A stretch of 64,000 bases of DNA from DATDAH01 sp963823495 (GCA_963823495.1 CAWGLV010000001.1:1426001-1490000); one strand, 5' to 3'; positions 17,653 through 26,752 are shown, counted from the stretch's first letter. Notes: generated by a model from the sequence alone, not told the origin. Numbers and translations: made by a program.

Positions 17653-18897
17653 ATGGCCATGAACGTGAACCCGATCCCGACCGTCGACGAGCGCATCAAC
17701 GACATCCGCGGCCGGACCGCCGAGATCGTCAACGAGGACATCCTCCCCAACGAAGCGGTGCTCTGGCGCTCGGCTGAGGACAGCAGCTTCACCGAGCACA
17801 CCGAGGCCCTCGAGCTGCGGGCGGCCATCAAGGAGCGGGTGAAGAAGGAGGGGCTGTGGGCCCCGCACCTGCCCCAGGAGTACGGGGGCATGGGCCTGGA
17901 CTTCCTGGCCCACGCCTACATGAACGAGGTCCTGGCCTACGCCCTGGGCGCGGCGTCGCTCTTCGGGGTGGTGGCACCCAACAGCGGCAACCAGTCCATC
18001 CTGGTCAAGTACGGCACCGAGGAGCAGAAGCAGCAGTGGCTCCATCCCCTGATCGAGGGCGAGATGGAGTCCGGCTTCTCGATGACCGAGCCCCACAACC
18101 CCGGCTCGGACCCCCGGTCCCTGGACGCCTCGGCGGTGCGGGACGGCGACGACTGGGTCGTCAACGGCCACAAGTGGTTCACCTCGAACGGCATCGACGC
18201 CGACTTCTTCATCGTCATGTGCCGGGTGGGTGACCCCGACGACGGCGGTCCGGGGCCGATGGTGCAGATCATCGTCCCGACCGCCACCAAGGGGGTGGAC
18301 ATCGTCCGGGGCATCGGGGTCTGGGGCCGGAAGACCTCGGACCACTGCGAGGTGAAGTACACCGACGTCCGGGTTCCCCTGGCCAACGCCCTCGGTCGGG
18401 TGGGCGAGGGTCACCAGGCGGCCCAGGACCGTCTCGGCGCGGGCCGCGTCTACCACTGCATGAACTCCATCGGCCAGATGTGGCGGGCCTTCGACCTGAT
18501 GGTGGCCCGCGCCCAGACCCGGCAGGTCCACGGTGGCCTGCTCCAGGACAAGCAGTTCATCCAGGGCTTCATCGCCGACTCCTACATGGACATCCAGTCC
18601 GCCCGGCTGATGACGATCCACGCGGCGGAGAAGGTCGACCTGGGCATGGAGGGGGCCCGCACCGACATCTCGGCCATCAAGGTCTTCGTCCCCGCCGCCT
18701 ACTCCCGGGTGGTCGACCGGGCCATCCAGGTCTGGGGCGCCGCCGGGGTCTCCAACGACCTGCCCCTCGCCGCCATGTACATGGGCGCCCGGACCCTGCG
18801 CATCGCCGACGGCCCCGACGAGGTCCACCGCATCCTCATCGCCAAGAACGTCCTCGGCCGCTACGCCTCCGGGGAGACCTGGGACTTCGGCAACTGA
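17653..18897 (+). CDS. Acyl-CoA dehydrogenase
   Basis: 414-aa flavoprotein of the acyl-CoA dehydrogenase family (C-terminal ACAD10/11-like branch): GLWAPHLPQEYGGMGLDFLA, the SMTEPHNPGSDP FAD/substrate loop, WVVNGHKWFTSN, and the terminal IADGPDEVHRILIAKNVLGR. It should carry out the first step of beta-oxidation or oxidise an unusual acyl chain. ATG 17653 and 17659 are both possible, neither has a clear Shine-Dalgarno. It stands alone on its strand, under a DosR-like palindrome shared with the divergent DUF2855 gene. A decayed fragment of another acyl-CoA dehydrogenase is at 48.7 kb. Confidence 0.92.
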   Translation: MAMNVNPIPTVDERINDIRGRTAEIVNEDILPNEAVLWRSAEDSSFTEHTEALELRAAIKERVKKEGLWAPHLPQEYGGMGLDFLAHAYMNEVLAYALGAASLFGVVAPNSGNQSILVKYGTEEQKQQWLHPLIEGEMESGFSMTEPHNPGSDPRSLDASAVRDGDDWVVNGHKWFTSNGIDADFFIVMCRVGDPDDGGPGPMVQIIVPTATKGVDIVRGIGVWGRKTSDHCEVKYTDVRVPLANALGRVGEGHQAAQDRLGAGRVYHCMNSIGQMWRAFDLMVARAQTRQVHGGLLQDKQFIQGFIADSYMDIQSARLMTIHAAEKVDLGMEGARTDISAIKVFVPAAYSRVVDRAIQVWGAAGVSNDLPLAAMYMGARTLRIADGPDEVHRILIAKNVLGRYASGETWDFGN

Positions 18898-18913
18898 GCG
18901 GTCTCACAGGATC

Positions 18914-18927
18914 GGGACCTAGGTCCC
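18914..18927. promoter_or_regulatory. Perfect DosR-like palindrome
   Basis: GGGACCTAGGTCCC is a perfect 14-bp palindrome in the context ATC-palindrome-TTG, the closest match here to the DosR core GGGAC-N4-GTCCC. It lies 81-94 nt before the start of the receiver-like/DUF302 operon and just after the acyl-CoA dehydrogenase stop. Confidence 0.55.
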
Positions 18928-19007
18928 TTGTGGCGGCGCAGCCCCGTCCCGACGCTGGGTGGTGACGACGTGACCGCGTCCCGACCCTCGGAACAGAGGA
19001 GTACGCC

Positions 19008-19481
19008 ATGAGCGACTGGAGGCGAAGGATTCCGGTCGTCCGGCGCTGGTTCCCTGAGGAGATCACGCCGCCCGGAGCCTGGGTCGGGCCGGCCGAGGGC
19101 AAGCGGGTGCTGATCGAGGAGGACGACAGCGAGTTGCGCAAGGCCATGGCCCAAGCCCTGAAGGACGCGGGGTTCCAGACCGCCGAATGTGACGGGCCGG
19201 GCACCCACGGCGAGCGGCGCTGTCCCCTGGTGGACGGCCAAGGCTGTGACGCCGTGGACCGGGCCGACGCCGTGCTCCAGGTCTTCGTGCCCAGCGATGA
19301 CGCCATGCAGGAGGTCCGTCACGCCATCCGAACCCATGACCCCGACAAGGTCATCACGGTCATCTGCCCCGCCCCGGCGGCATCCCGTCACGCCGACAGG
19401 CTGGCCGGCACCACCGTGGCCACCGAGCCCCTCACCCGGCGCGGGGTGGTCGCGGCCGCCGAGCGCGCCGTCGAGCCGTGA
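19008..19481 (+). CDS. Degenerate receiver-like protein with a two-cysteine insert
   Basis: 157 aa. Residues about 32-65 (KRVLIEEDDSELRKAMAQAL...GF) look like the first strand, acidic pair and helix of a response-regulator receiver domain. Further on, ADAVLQVFVPSDD aligns with the phosphorylation strand but has no Asp at the expected position, and VATEPLTRRG replaces the conserved KP with EP, so phosphotransfer is unlikely. Between these lies an inserted loop with two cysteines (RRCPLVDGQGCD) that could bind metal or form a disulfide. AGAGGAG precedes the ATG. It overlaps the DUF302 gene by 4 nt and lies downstream of the perfect DosR-like palindrome. The function is not known to me. Confidence 0.6.
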   Translation: MSDWRRRIPVVRRWFPEEITPPGAWVGPAEGKRVLIEEDDSELRKAMAQALKDAGFQTAECDGPGTHGERRCPLVDGQGCDAVDRADAVLQVFVPSDDAMQEVRHAIRTHDPDKVITVICPAPAASRHADRLAGTTVATEPLTRRGVVAAAERAVEP

Positions 19482-19867
19482 ACGCCCTCGAGACGGTGAC
19501 CGATCTCTCTCTGGACGACGCCGAGGCCGCCGTCCGGGCGGCCCTGGCCGAGGAGGGCTTCGGTGTGCTGACCGAGATCGACGTCGCCGCCACGTTCAAG
19601 GCCAAGCTCGACGTCGACCGTCCGCCGCTCAAGATCCTCGGCGCCTGCAACCCGTCGCTCGCGCACCAGGCCCTCGAGATCGACCCGTCGGCCAGCCTGC
19701 TGCTTCCGTGCAACGTGGTGATCGAACCCACCGGCGACGGCCGGACCCGGGTGTCGGTGGTGGACCCGGTCCAGCTCCTCGGTGACGAGCGCCTGGCCAC
19801 GCTGGCCGACGAGGCGACCGGCCGCATCCAGCGGGCGCTGGGGGCGCTCGCATCGGGTCCGGCCTGA
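19478..19867 (+). CDS. DUF302 domain protein
   Basis: 129 aa, GTG start overlapping the previous stop (GTGA), so translation is coupled. The pattern EEGFGVLTEIDVAATFKAKL, LGACNPSLAHQALEIDPSAS, LLLPCNVVIEP and VSVVDPVQLL is diagnostic of DUF302, a small alpha/beta fold often found near sulfur, redox or metal-stress genes in bacteria. The two cysteines in LGACNP and LLPCNV are conserved in the family. Pairing with a cysteine-bearing receiver-like protein suggests a redox or persulfide-related role, which is inference only. Confidence 0.85.
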   Translation: MNALETVTDLSLDDAEAAVRAALAEEGFGVLTEIDVAATFKAKLDVDRPPLKILGACNPSLAHQALEIDPSASLLLPCNVVIEPTGDGRTRVSVVDPVQLLGDERLATLADEATGRIQRALGALASGPA

Positions 19868-19880
19868 CGCAGAGGCGGGC

Positions 19881-20801
19881 TCAGAGGAAGGCGCCGGGCA
19901 GACGGGCCACGCAGGCCATGACGTGGGTGATGGCGTCCCGGTCGTAGTGGTCCCCTGATCGATGGGCGTCGAAGTGGGCCAGCAGCGCCTCGACCCGGTC
20001 CTGGTGTCGCCCCACCGCCTGCAGTCCGAGGGCCACCCCGAAGTTGGTGAAGGCGAACTGTGTCCGGGGCTGACCAGGCTCGCGGCAGAAGTAGCCGGGC
20101 GGATCGATCCACATGCGGTCGAGGACGGCGAGGCCCCGGCTCTCGTGGGCCTCGGCCCAGGCCTCGTCGGCACACCGGTGCGCCGACCACAGCATCATCC
20201 CCAGCCCGAGGTCCTGGGTGATCACCAGATCCGGCCAGGCCGACCCGATCAGCTGGTCCAGGTCATCCAGTTCCCCGACCAGTGCGTCGGACCCCTGGTC
20301 GAGGAAGCGGTACACGGCGCGGGCCGGGAACGGATCCAGGCCACCGAGGCCGTAGCCGGGGTACGGCCCGCTGAGGTCCTCGAGCATCTTCCACCAGATC
20401 CCCCGACCCGGCAGTACGAATCGGGAGTGCACGGCCTTGACCAGGTCCACGGCGCGTTCGCGGTAGCCGGCCCGTCGCTCGCCCAGCACGCCGAGGGCGA
20501 AGGCCCAGACCGTCAGGTAGTGGAAGTACTGGCCGTCGCGGTCGGCGGCCTCCCCGATGCGATAGCCGAGGGCGCGGCCCAGAACCCGATCGACGTCGGC
20601 CACGACCGACTCGGCCCGGTCCAGGAAGTGACCCTGGCCCGTGGCGTCCGCCACCGAGCAGAGCAGCACCACACCGAAGCCGTCGGTCCAGAGGTACCGC
20701 GGGCCCCCGGGCCAGATGCGTTCGTCGTCCATCCAAGCCAGGCGGCGGAGGACGGCATCGAGGTGGTCCGCCCCCGCCAGCGGTGGCCACGCGTCGCTCA
20801 C
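19881..20801 (-). CDS. Hypothetical alpha-helical protein, coupled to the PCMT-esterase gene
   Basis: 306 aa from the GTG at 20801, which overlaps the stop of the upstream fusion gene by 4 nt (GTGA). No family is recognised with certainty. The repeated helical pattern with Trp/Tyr/Gly-rich turns (RYLWTDGFGVVLLCSVAD, YLTVWAFALGVLGERRAGY, RFVLPGRGIWWKMLEDLSGP, ITHVMACVARLPGAFL) resembles six-hairpin (alpha/alpha)6 barrels of glycosidases and isomerases. No catalytic residues can be assigned. Translational coupling suggests that it works with the methyltransferase/erythromycin-esterase fusion. Confidence 0.65.
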   Translation of the reverse strand: MSDAWPPLAGADHLDAVLRRLAWMDDERIWPGGPRYLWTDGFGVVLLCSVADATGQGHFLDRAESVVADVDRVLGRALGYRIGEAADRDGQYFHYLTVWAFALGVLGERRAGYRERAVDLVKAVHSRFVLPGRGIWWKMLEDLSGPYPGYGLGGLDPFPARAVYRFLDQGSDALVGELDDLDQLIGSAWPDLVITQDLGLGMMLWSAHRCADEAWAEAHESRGLAVLDRMWIDPPGYFCREPGQPRTQFAFTNFGVALGLQAVGRHQDRVEALLAHFDAHRSGDHYDRDAITHVMACVARLPGAFL

Positions 20802-22840
20802 AGGCCGAACGGGTAGGTGTCGGGGAGCCCCTCGAGGTGGTGGGCGGCGAGCGGGGTCACCGCCGAGGTCTCGTCGAGCCACACGTACTCGTCGAACTGG
20901 TGGGCGAGGGCCGCCTGGAAGTAGTGGCTCTGCAGCTCGGTCTCGGGTCGGTAGATGACACCGATGGCCCTCTCCAGCCGGGGCTCGGCCAGCTCCCTGC
21001 GGAGCTCGGGTCGGTCCGGTTCACGGAGGTGGAGCAGGAACGCGGGCACACCGGTGTCGTGACACAGCCGTTCATAGCTGTCGGGGTGGGCCGGCCGCAC
21101 CGCCTTGCGGTGCATGGGTCCACCCCAGTCGGAGGCGGCGGCCACCGTGCCGTGGTCGGTGCCGAAGCCCACGAGGAAGACGTCGTCGCCGTACTCACCG
21201 CGGGCCAGTTGTCCCACGTTGTGCTCACCCCGGGCGCCCATCTCGGTGGCGGAGGCGTCCCCGATGTGGGAGTTGTGCTCCCACACCACGACCTTGGTCG
21301 CCGGACCCCGGTGGGCCCGGACCAGGCGCAGCGTCTCGAACATGTGCTGGTCCCGCAGGTTCCAGGATTCCCGAGAGCCGTAGTACATGACCCGGTAGTA
21401 GCGCTCCGCGTTGGCCACGACCGCGGCGTTCTGGGCGGCCTCGACGAAATCGACCTCGTCACCCTCGGCGTAGGCCAGACGGGACTTGAGCAGGTCGGTG
21501 AGGGTGGCCACGACCCCGTCCTCGCACCCCCGGAACCCGCCGGTGACCACGGCCCGGCCGTACTGGGCCGGGTCCTGCTCCCAGGGGCTGAGACAGGAGT
21601 AGCGGGAGCGGGCGACGACGGCCGCCGCGGGATCCACCCGGTCGAGGTAGGCGAGCACCGCGTCCCGAGAGGTGTAGAGGCTGTAGAGGTCGAGGCCGTG
21701 GAAGCTCACCTGCTTCTCGGGATCGGCGAGATCGCCGTTGTGCTCGTGCAGCCAGTCCACGAACCGGCTCATCTCCCGGTTGCGCCACATCCAGGTCGGG
21801 AAGCGGGAGAAGGCCACGAAGGGGGGTGGTGACGGCGGGCGGTGGCGGACATGGGCGTCGATCCGGGCCGCGTCGGGCCAGTCGGCCTCCACCGCGACGG
21901 CGCGGAACCCCTTGCGGAGGATCAGCTCCCGGGTGAGGCGGTCCCGGAAGGCGTAGAACTCCGAGGTGCCGTGGGACGCCTCCCCCAGCAAGACGACCGA
22001 GCAGTCACCGACCCGCTCCAGCAACGACCCCAGATCCGCCTCGTCGATCGACGAGAAGGGCTGGGCCGACTCCCGGACGAGGGTGGTTGCCCCGTGCACC
22101 CCGGCCCGCGCCGTGGCGGGCAGGATCGTCGGCGGCGACGGGCCGGCTCCGGCGCCGGAGGCGGCGGGGTCGCCTTCGCCGCTCCACCCCTGCGCGCCGA
22201 TCAGCGGCACGAAGCGCACGGGACCGAGATCCTCCTGGGCCAGATCGTCGCCGTGGCGCCGCCCGCGCACCAGATGCTGGTCGCGGGCCTCTCCCCCGAC
22301 CGGGATGACCAGCCGGCCGTCCTCTGCGAGTTGCTCCACCAGCGCCTGGGGCACCGCCGGCCCTCCCGCGGTGACCACGATCGCATCGAAGGGGGCCGCC
22401 TCGGGCCATCCGAGGGTGCCGTCGCCGGCCCGCACGTAGACGTTCTCGATGCCCGCGGCCGCCAGCCGGTGGCGGGCCTCGTCGGCCAGTTCACGGTGGC
22501 GCTCGACGGTCCAGACCTCACCGGCCACTCGGCTGAGGACGGCTGCGCCGTAGCCCGAACCGGTGCCGATCTCGAGCACCCGGTCCTCGGGTCCCAGCTC
22601 GGCGGCGGCGGCCATCAGCGCCACGATGTAGGGCTGGGAGATGGTCTGGCCGGAGCCGATCGGCAGGGGGCTGTCCTCATAGGCGAACTCCGCCATCTCC
22701 GGCGGGAGGAAGTGCTCTCGGGCCACCGAGCCCATGGCCGCCAGCACCCGACGATCCCGGACACCGCGACCGGCGATGTCGCGCTCGACCATGAGGTCGC
22801 GGCGCCGAGCGTGCTCACTCTCGTCCAAAGCCGGGGTCAT
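20798..22840 (-). CDS. Fusion: protein-L-isoaspartate O-methyltransferase + erythromycin esterase domain
   Basis: 680 aa. Residues 1 to about 220 are a complete PCMT: MVERDIAGRGVRDRRVL, YEDSPLPIGSGQTISQPYIV and the SAM motif VLEIGTGSGYGAAVL (88-102); it should methylate isoaspartyl residues for repair of aged proteins. After a Gly/Ala/Pro linker (about 221-245), residues 250-680 form an erythromycin-esterase-type domain with VVLLGEASHGTSEFYAFRDR (Glu287, His290), VEADWPDA and VWEHNSHIGDA. The family usually has unknown non-antibiotic substrates. The start follows a GGAG site. A DosR-like palindrome lies 48-61 nt upstream. Rv2030c of the DosR regulon also carries an erythromycin-esterase domain. 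A second, stand-alone PCMT is at 28.5 kb. Confidence 0.88.
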   Translation of the reverse strand: MTPALDESEHARRRDLMVERDIAGRGVRDRRVLAAMGSVAREHFLPPEMAEFAYEDSPLPIGSGQTISQPYIVALMAAAAELGPEDRVLEIGTGSGYGAAVLSRVAGEVWTVERHRELADEARHRLAAAGIENVYVRAGDGTLGWPEAAPFDAIVVTAGGPAVPQALVEQLAEDGRLVIPVGGEARDQHLVRGRRHGDDLAQEDLGPVRFVPLIGAQGWSGEGDPAASGAGAGPSPPTILPATARAGVHGATTLVRESAQPFSSIDEADLGSLLERVGDCSVVLLGEASHGTSEFYAFRDRLTRELILRKGFRAVAVEADWPDAARIDAHVRHRPPSPPPFVAFSRFPTWMWRNREMSRFVDWLHEHNGDLADPEKQVSFHGLDLYSLYTSRDAVLAYLDRVDPAAAVVARSRYSCLSPWEQDPAQYGRAVVTGGFRGCEDGVVATLTDLLKSRLAYAEGDEVDFVEAAQNAAVVANAERYYRVMYYGSRESWNLRDQHMFETLRLVRAHRGPATKVVVWEHNSHIGDASATEMGARGEHNVGQLARGEYGDDVFLVGFGTDHGTVAAASDWGGPMHRKAVRPAHPDSYERLCHDTGVPAFLLHLREPDRPELRRELAEPRLERAIGVIYRPETELQSHYFQAALAHQFDEYVWLDETSAVTPLAAHHLEGLPDTYPFGL

Positions 22841-22887
22841 CGGTCTGCTCCGGATCCCATTGTCGACCGGACGGAGCTCCGGAGGCA

Positions 22888-22901
22888 GGGTCGAAGGACC
22901 T
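22888..22901. promoter_or_regulatory. DosR-like box upstream of the PCMT-esterase fusion
   Basis: Plus strand GGGTCGAAGGACCT; on the coding strand AGGTCCTTCGACCC. It shares 11-12 of 14 positions with the boxes at 23880 and 30995 and lies 48 nt before the ATG, almost the same distance as at 30995. Confidence 0.45.
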
Positions 22902-22905
22902 GGCC

Positions 22906-23844
22906 TCAGAGACGGGGCGGCACCGCCACCCAGGTCAGGTCGTCGGCGGCCACCACGTCCGGGAAGACCACACGGGCCTCGTCGGCGAAGGCGGCGCTGT
23001 CGGGATGGCGCTGGGAGAAGTGGGCCAGCACCAGTCGCCGGACGCCGGCCTCCCGCGCCAGCTCGGCCGCCTGGCGGGCCGTGAGGTGGCCGTAGGTCTC
23101 GGCCAGGTCCTCCTCGCCGTTGCGGAAGGTCGCCTCGCAGATGAGCAGGTCGGCCGCGTGGGCCAGAGCGGTGGCTCCTGCGCATCGACGGGTGTCCATC
23201 ACGAAGGCGAACGACTGGCCCGGGCGCTCCTCGCTGGCCTCCCCGACGTGCACCCGTCGCCCCCCGACCTCGACCGAGCCTTCCCGCTGCAGCCGTCCGG
23301 CCAGGGGCCCCGTGACCCCCAGCTCGGCCAGTCGGTCCGGGAGGAGGTGGCGACGGGGCGGTTCCTCGAGACGCCAACCCACGGCGGGCACCGTGTGATC
23401 CAGCGGCCGGGAGATCAAGCGGTACTCGCCGGCGTCGAACTCCTCAGGGTGGTCGGCGGCCGGGTGCAGCCGGAGGTCGACGGGGCCGGTGTCCTCGGTG
23501 GCGTCCAGCAGGTTGTGCAGATGGTCGCCGCTGGCGGCCGGGAAGTGCAGGTGGAGAGGTCGCTCCACCGCGTCGGCGGACCGGCGCTCGATGAAGCCGG
23601 GCAGGCCGAGGCAGTGGTCCCCGTGCAGGTGGGTGAGGCACACGCGGTCGATGGCGGCCGCCTTCACCCCGCCCCGGGCCAACTGGAGCTGGGTGCTCTC
23701 GCCCGGGTCGAACAGCACGAGCTGGTCGTCCCAGCGCAGGACGTGGGCGTTGTGATGGCGCTCCCGGGTCGGGGTCTGCGCGGCGGTACCGAGGACCAGC
23801 AACGCCCGGCTGGCCGCTCGGGCCGAGTCCGGTGCCTCCGACAT
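22906..23844 (-). CDS. rnz: Ribonuclease Z (tRNA 3' endonuclease), metallo-beta-lactamase fold
   Basis: 312 aa. The metal-binding motif HLHGDH (about 72-77, LTHLHGDHCLGLPGF), a later YGHLTARQAAELAREA and the C-terminal LAHFSQRH are RNase Z/ElaC signatures. The enzyme removes 3' trailers from tRNA precursors. The central part has an insert between the usual blocks (HVGEASEERPGQSFAFVMD), within the normal variation for actinobacteria. A DosR-like box is 36-49 nt upstream. It lies 65 bp before the PCMT-esterase gene on the same strand, which has its own box, so they may be separately started. Confidence 0.85.
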   Translation of the reverse strand: MSEAPDSARAASRALLVLGTAAQTPTRERHHNAHVLRWDDQLVLFDPGESTQLQLARGGVKAAAIDRVCLTHLHGDHCLGLPGFIERRSADAVERPLHLHFPAASGDHLHNLLDATEDTGPVDLRLHPAADHPEEFDAGEYRLISRPLDHTVPAVGWRLEEPPRRHLLPDRLAELGVTGPLAGRLQREGSVEVGGRRVHVGEASEERPGQSFAFVMDTRRCAGATALAHAADLLICEATFRNGEEDLAETYGHLTARQAAELAREAGVRRLVLAHFSQRHPDSAAFADEARVVFPDVVAADDLTWVAVPPRL

Positions 23845-23879
23845 CGCCCCAGCCTCGCTCGGTCCGGGAGTCGTCGGGA

Positions 23880-23893
23880 GGGCCGAAGGACCT
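23880..23893. promoter_or_regulatory. DosR-like box upstream of rnz
   Basis: Plus strand GGGCCGAAGGACCT, on the coding strand AGGTCCTTCGGCCC. It begins exactly 36 nt before the rnz start, the same spacing as at the globin and 31891 genes. Confidence 0.45.
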
Positions 23894-23907
23894 GATCCCG
23901 GCGGTGC

Positions 23908-24984
<1,077 letters not shown>

Positions 24985-24993
24985 TGCGAGGCA

Positions 24994-25015
24994 CTCTACC
25001 GACCGGTCGGTAGAG
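24994..25015. promoter_or_regulatory. 22-bp perfect palindrome, TetR-type operator
   Basis: Arms CTCTACCGACC / GGTCGGTAGAG meet without a spacer. The core TACCGACCGGTCGGTA is typical of TetR-family operators, several of which control fatty acid desaturase and lipid genes (DesT and FasR types). It lies 10-31 nt before the desaturase ATG, where a bound repressor would block initiation. No TetR gene is adjacent; the only one in the window is at 49.2 kb and has a different palindrome. Confidence 0.75.
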
Positions 25016-25026
25016 AGGCGCGAATC

Positions 25027-25040
25027 GGGACCTTGTCCCC
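25027..25040. promoter_or_regulatory. DosR-like box between desaturase and globin genes
   Basis: GGGACCTTGTCCCC, in the same ATC...TTG context as the perfect palindrome at 18914. It lies 36 nt before the globin ATG (25076) and 43 nt before the divergent desaturase ATG. The second half is shifted by one base relative to the ideal box. Confidence 0.45.
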
Positions 25041-25075
25041 TTGGGCCGGGGCCGGAACGGTCCACAATGGAGACC

Positions 25076-25447
25076 ATGAGTGACCTCGTCACGGTCTTGG
25101 GCGGTCGGGCGGCGCTGAACGAGATCGTCGCCGACTTCTACGCGCGGGTGCAGGCCGACGCGCTCCTGGCCCCCATCTTCGCCGCGGCGGACGTCGGTCA
25201 CCTGGTGGGCATGCAACAGGAGTTCCTGGCCACCGCGCTCAGCGGTGAGGGTGAGCGATCGGGTGAGGCCCTCCGAGCCATCCACACCGGACGGGGCATC
25301 ACCGCCCGCCACTTCTCCCGCTTCGTCGAGCACTTCGTCGACACACTGGAGGACCGCTCGGTGGAACCGGACACCATCCGTGAGGTGACCCAGCGCCTCG
25401 GCCTGTACCTCGACGACGTGGTCGGCGGCACCGCCGAGGCGGGATGA
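25076..25447 (+). CDS. Truncated haemoglobin (group I type)
   Basis: 123 aa. A short globin with the distal B10 Tyr in IVADFYARVQAD and the proximal F8 His in AIHTGRGITARHFSRFVEHF, the group I (HbN-like) signature. It should bind O2 or detoxify NO. ATG 25076 follows a GGAG; ATG 25067 in frame is an alternative. The stop overlaps the next gene (ATGA), so it is coupled to the esterase. The DosR-like box upstream fits a gene needed under low oxygen or NO. Confidence 0.88.
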   Translation: MSDLVTVLGGRAALNEIVADFYARVQADALLAPIFAAADVGHLVGMQQEFLATALSGEGERSGEALRAIHTGRGITARHFSRFVEHFVDTLEDRSVEPDTIREVTQRLGLYLDDVVGGTAEAG

Positions 25448-26688
25448 GCCCGGCCATGGACGGCACCATCCACCCGGACTTCGCCGCCGTCGCCCAGGAG
25501 TTCGAGCACCAACTCGGCCGTACCTCCGGTGGGGCCGCGGTCACGGTGTTCCACCGGGGTGAACCGGTGGTCGACCTCTGGGGTGGGCGACGGACCGACG
25601 AGGGCGACCCCTGGGAGCGGGACACCCTGGCCATGTGCTTCAGCACGACCAAGGGCGTCGCCTCCTTCGCCCTCCACGTCCTGGCCGACCGGGGCCTGGT
25701 CGACTACGACACCCCCGTCGCCACCTACTGGCCCGAGTTCGCCCAGAACGGCAAGGAAGACCTCACCGTCCGCCACGTCCTCAGCCACGCCGCGGGCCTG
25801 CACCGCCTGCGCAGTGTCATCGAGGGCGCCCACCACATGCTCGACTGGGAGCACATGGTCGACGCCCTGGCCCGTGAGGCGCCGGCGTACGAACCCGGGA
25901 CCAAGGCGGGCTATCACGCCCTGACCTACGGCTGGCTGGTGGGTGAGATCGTCCGGCGGGCGACCGGCCTTCCCCTGGGCGAGGTGATCGCCGCAGAGAT
26001 CGCGGTACCGCTCGACCTCGACGGCCTCTACCTGGGCTGCCCGCCCGAGGAGCGGCATCGGGTCGCCCCCCTCGAGCCGATGGGCTCGCCCCTGCGGACC
26101 CTGCCCCGCCCGGTCCACTGGGCCCAGAAGCGGATCGGCACCGCGGGGGGCAAGGCCCTCAGCCTGGTGCGGTCCCCGGTCAACCCCCGCCGCATGATCA
26201 ACGCCCTCGTCCCCCGGGGGATGGAGGACGTGCTGTGGGGACCCGAGGTGATGGACGCATCCATCCCGGCGGCCAACGGCTTCTTCACCGCCCGCTCGCT
26301 GGCCGCGATGTACGCCGTCCTGGCCGGAGGGGGCGAGCTGGGAGACGTCCGGCTGCTCTCGGCGGCCACCGTCGGGCGCATCGGGGAGATCCAGAACGAC
26401 ACCCGTGACCTGGTCCTGGTCCTCCCGATGCGCTGGCGGCTCGGCTACCACCGCGTCCTGACCAGTCGTGGCCAGATCAGCGAGGCCTTCGGGCACTTCG
26501 GCTTCGGCGGATCGGGCGGCTGGGCCGATCCCTCCCGGGAACTGGCCGTGGCCATGGTGTGCAACCGGGGTTCGGGCACGCCGGTGGGCGATCTCCGCCT
26601 CGCCCGTCTCGGTCACGAGGCCAAGGCGGCGGCCGAGCGGCGGGGCCTGGGCGGCACGGCGGCCGCCTCCGCCGACCTGGCCTCCTGA
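25444..26688 (+). CDS. Beta-lactamase-fold serine hydrolase (EstB-type carboxylesterase)
   Basis: 414 aa. Class C beta-lactamase/esterase fold with the SxxK nucleophile S67-T-T-K70 (MCFSTTKGVASFAL), a YG-x-x-Y-type second motif region (GYHALTYGWLVGEIVRRATG) and a C-terminal GHFGFGGSGGWADP in place of the KTG/HTG box. Such proteins hydrolyse short-chain or lipid esters rather than antibiotics. There is no signal peptide, so it is probably cytoplasmic. It overlaps the globin gene by 4 nt and sits in a lipid-related neighbourhood. Substrate not known. Confidence 0.87.
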   Translation: MSPAMDGTIHPDFAAVAQEFEHQLGRTSGGAAVTVFHRGEPVVDLWGGRRTDEGDPWERDTLAMCFSTTKGVASFALHVLADRGLVDYDTPVATYWPEFAQNGKEDLTVRHVLSHAAGLHRLRSVIEGAHHMLDWEHMVDALAREAPAYEPGTKAGYHALTYGWLVGEIVRRATGLPLGEVIAAEIAVPLDLDGLYLGCPPEERHRVAPLEPMGSPLRTLPRPVHWAQKRIGTAGGKALSLVRSPVNPRRMINALVPRGMEDVLWGPEVMDASIPAANGFFTARSLAAMYAVLAGGGELGDVRLLSAATVGRIGEIQNDTRDLVLVLPMRWRLGYHRVLTSRGQISEAFGHFGFGGSGGWADPSRELAVAMVCNRGSGTPVGDLRLARLGHEAKAAAERRGLGGTAAASADLAS

Positions 26689-26698
26689 CCCACCGGAA

Positions 26699-26712
26699 TA
26701 CCCCCCGGGGTA
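26699..26712. promoter_or_regulatory. CsoR/CstR-type operator before thioredoxin
   Basis: TACCCC-CC-GGGGTA, preceded by A, is the G-tract palindrome bound by CsoR-family sensors of copper (CsoR) or persulfide (CstR). It lies 41-54 nt before the thioredoxin GTG. A second small repeat CTCGGG-N6-CCCGAG follows between it and the ribosome-binding site. Confidence 0.6.
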
Positions 26713-26752
26713 GAGCGGTTGGACTCGGGTGAACCCCCGAGAGAGGACCACC

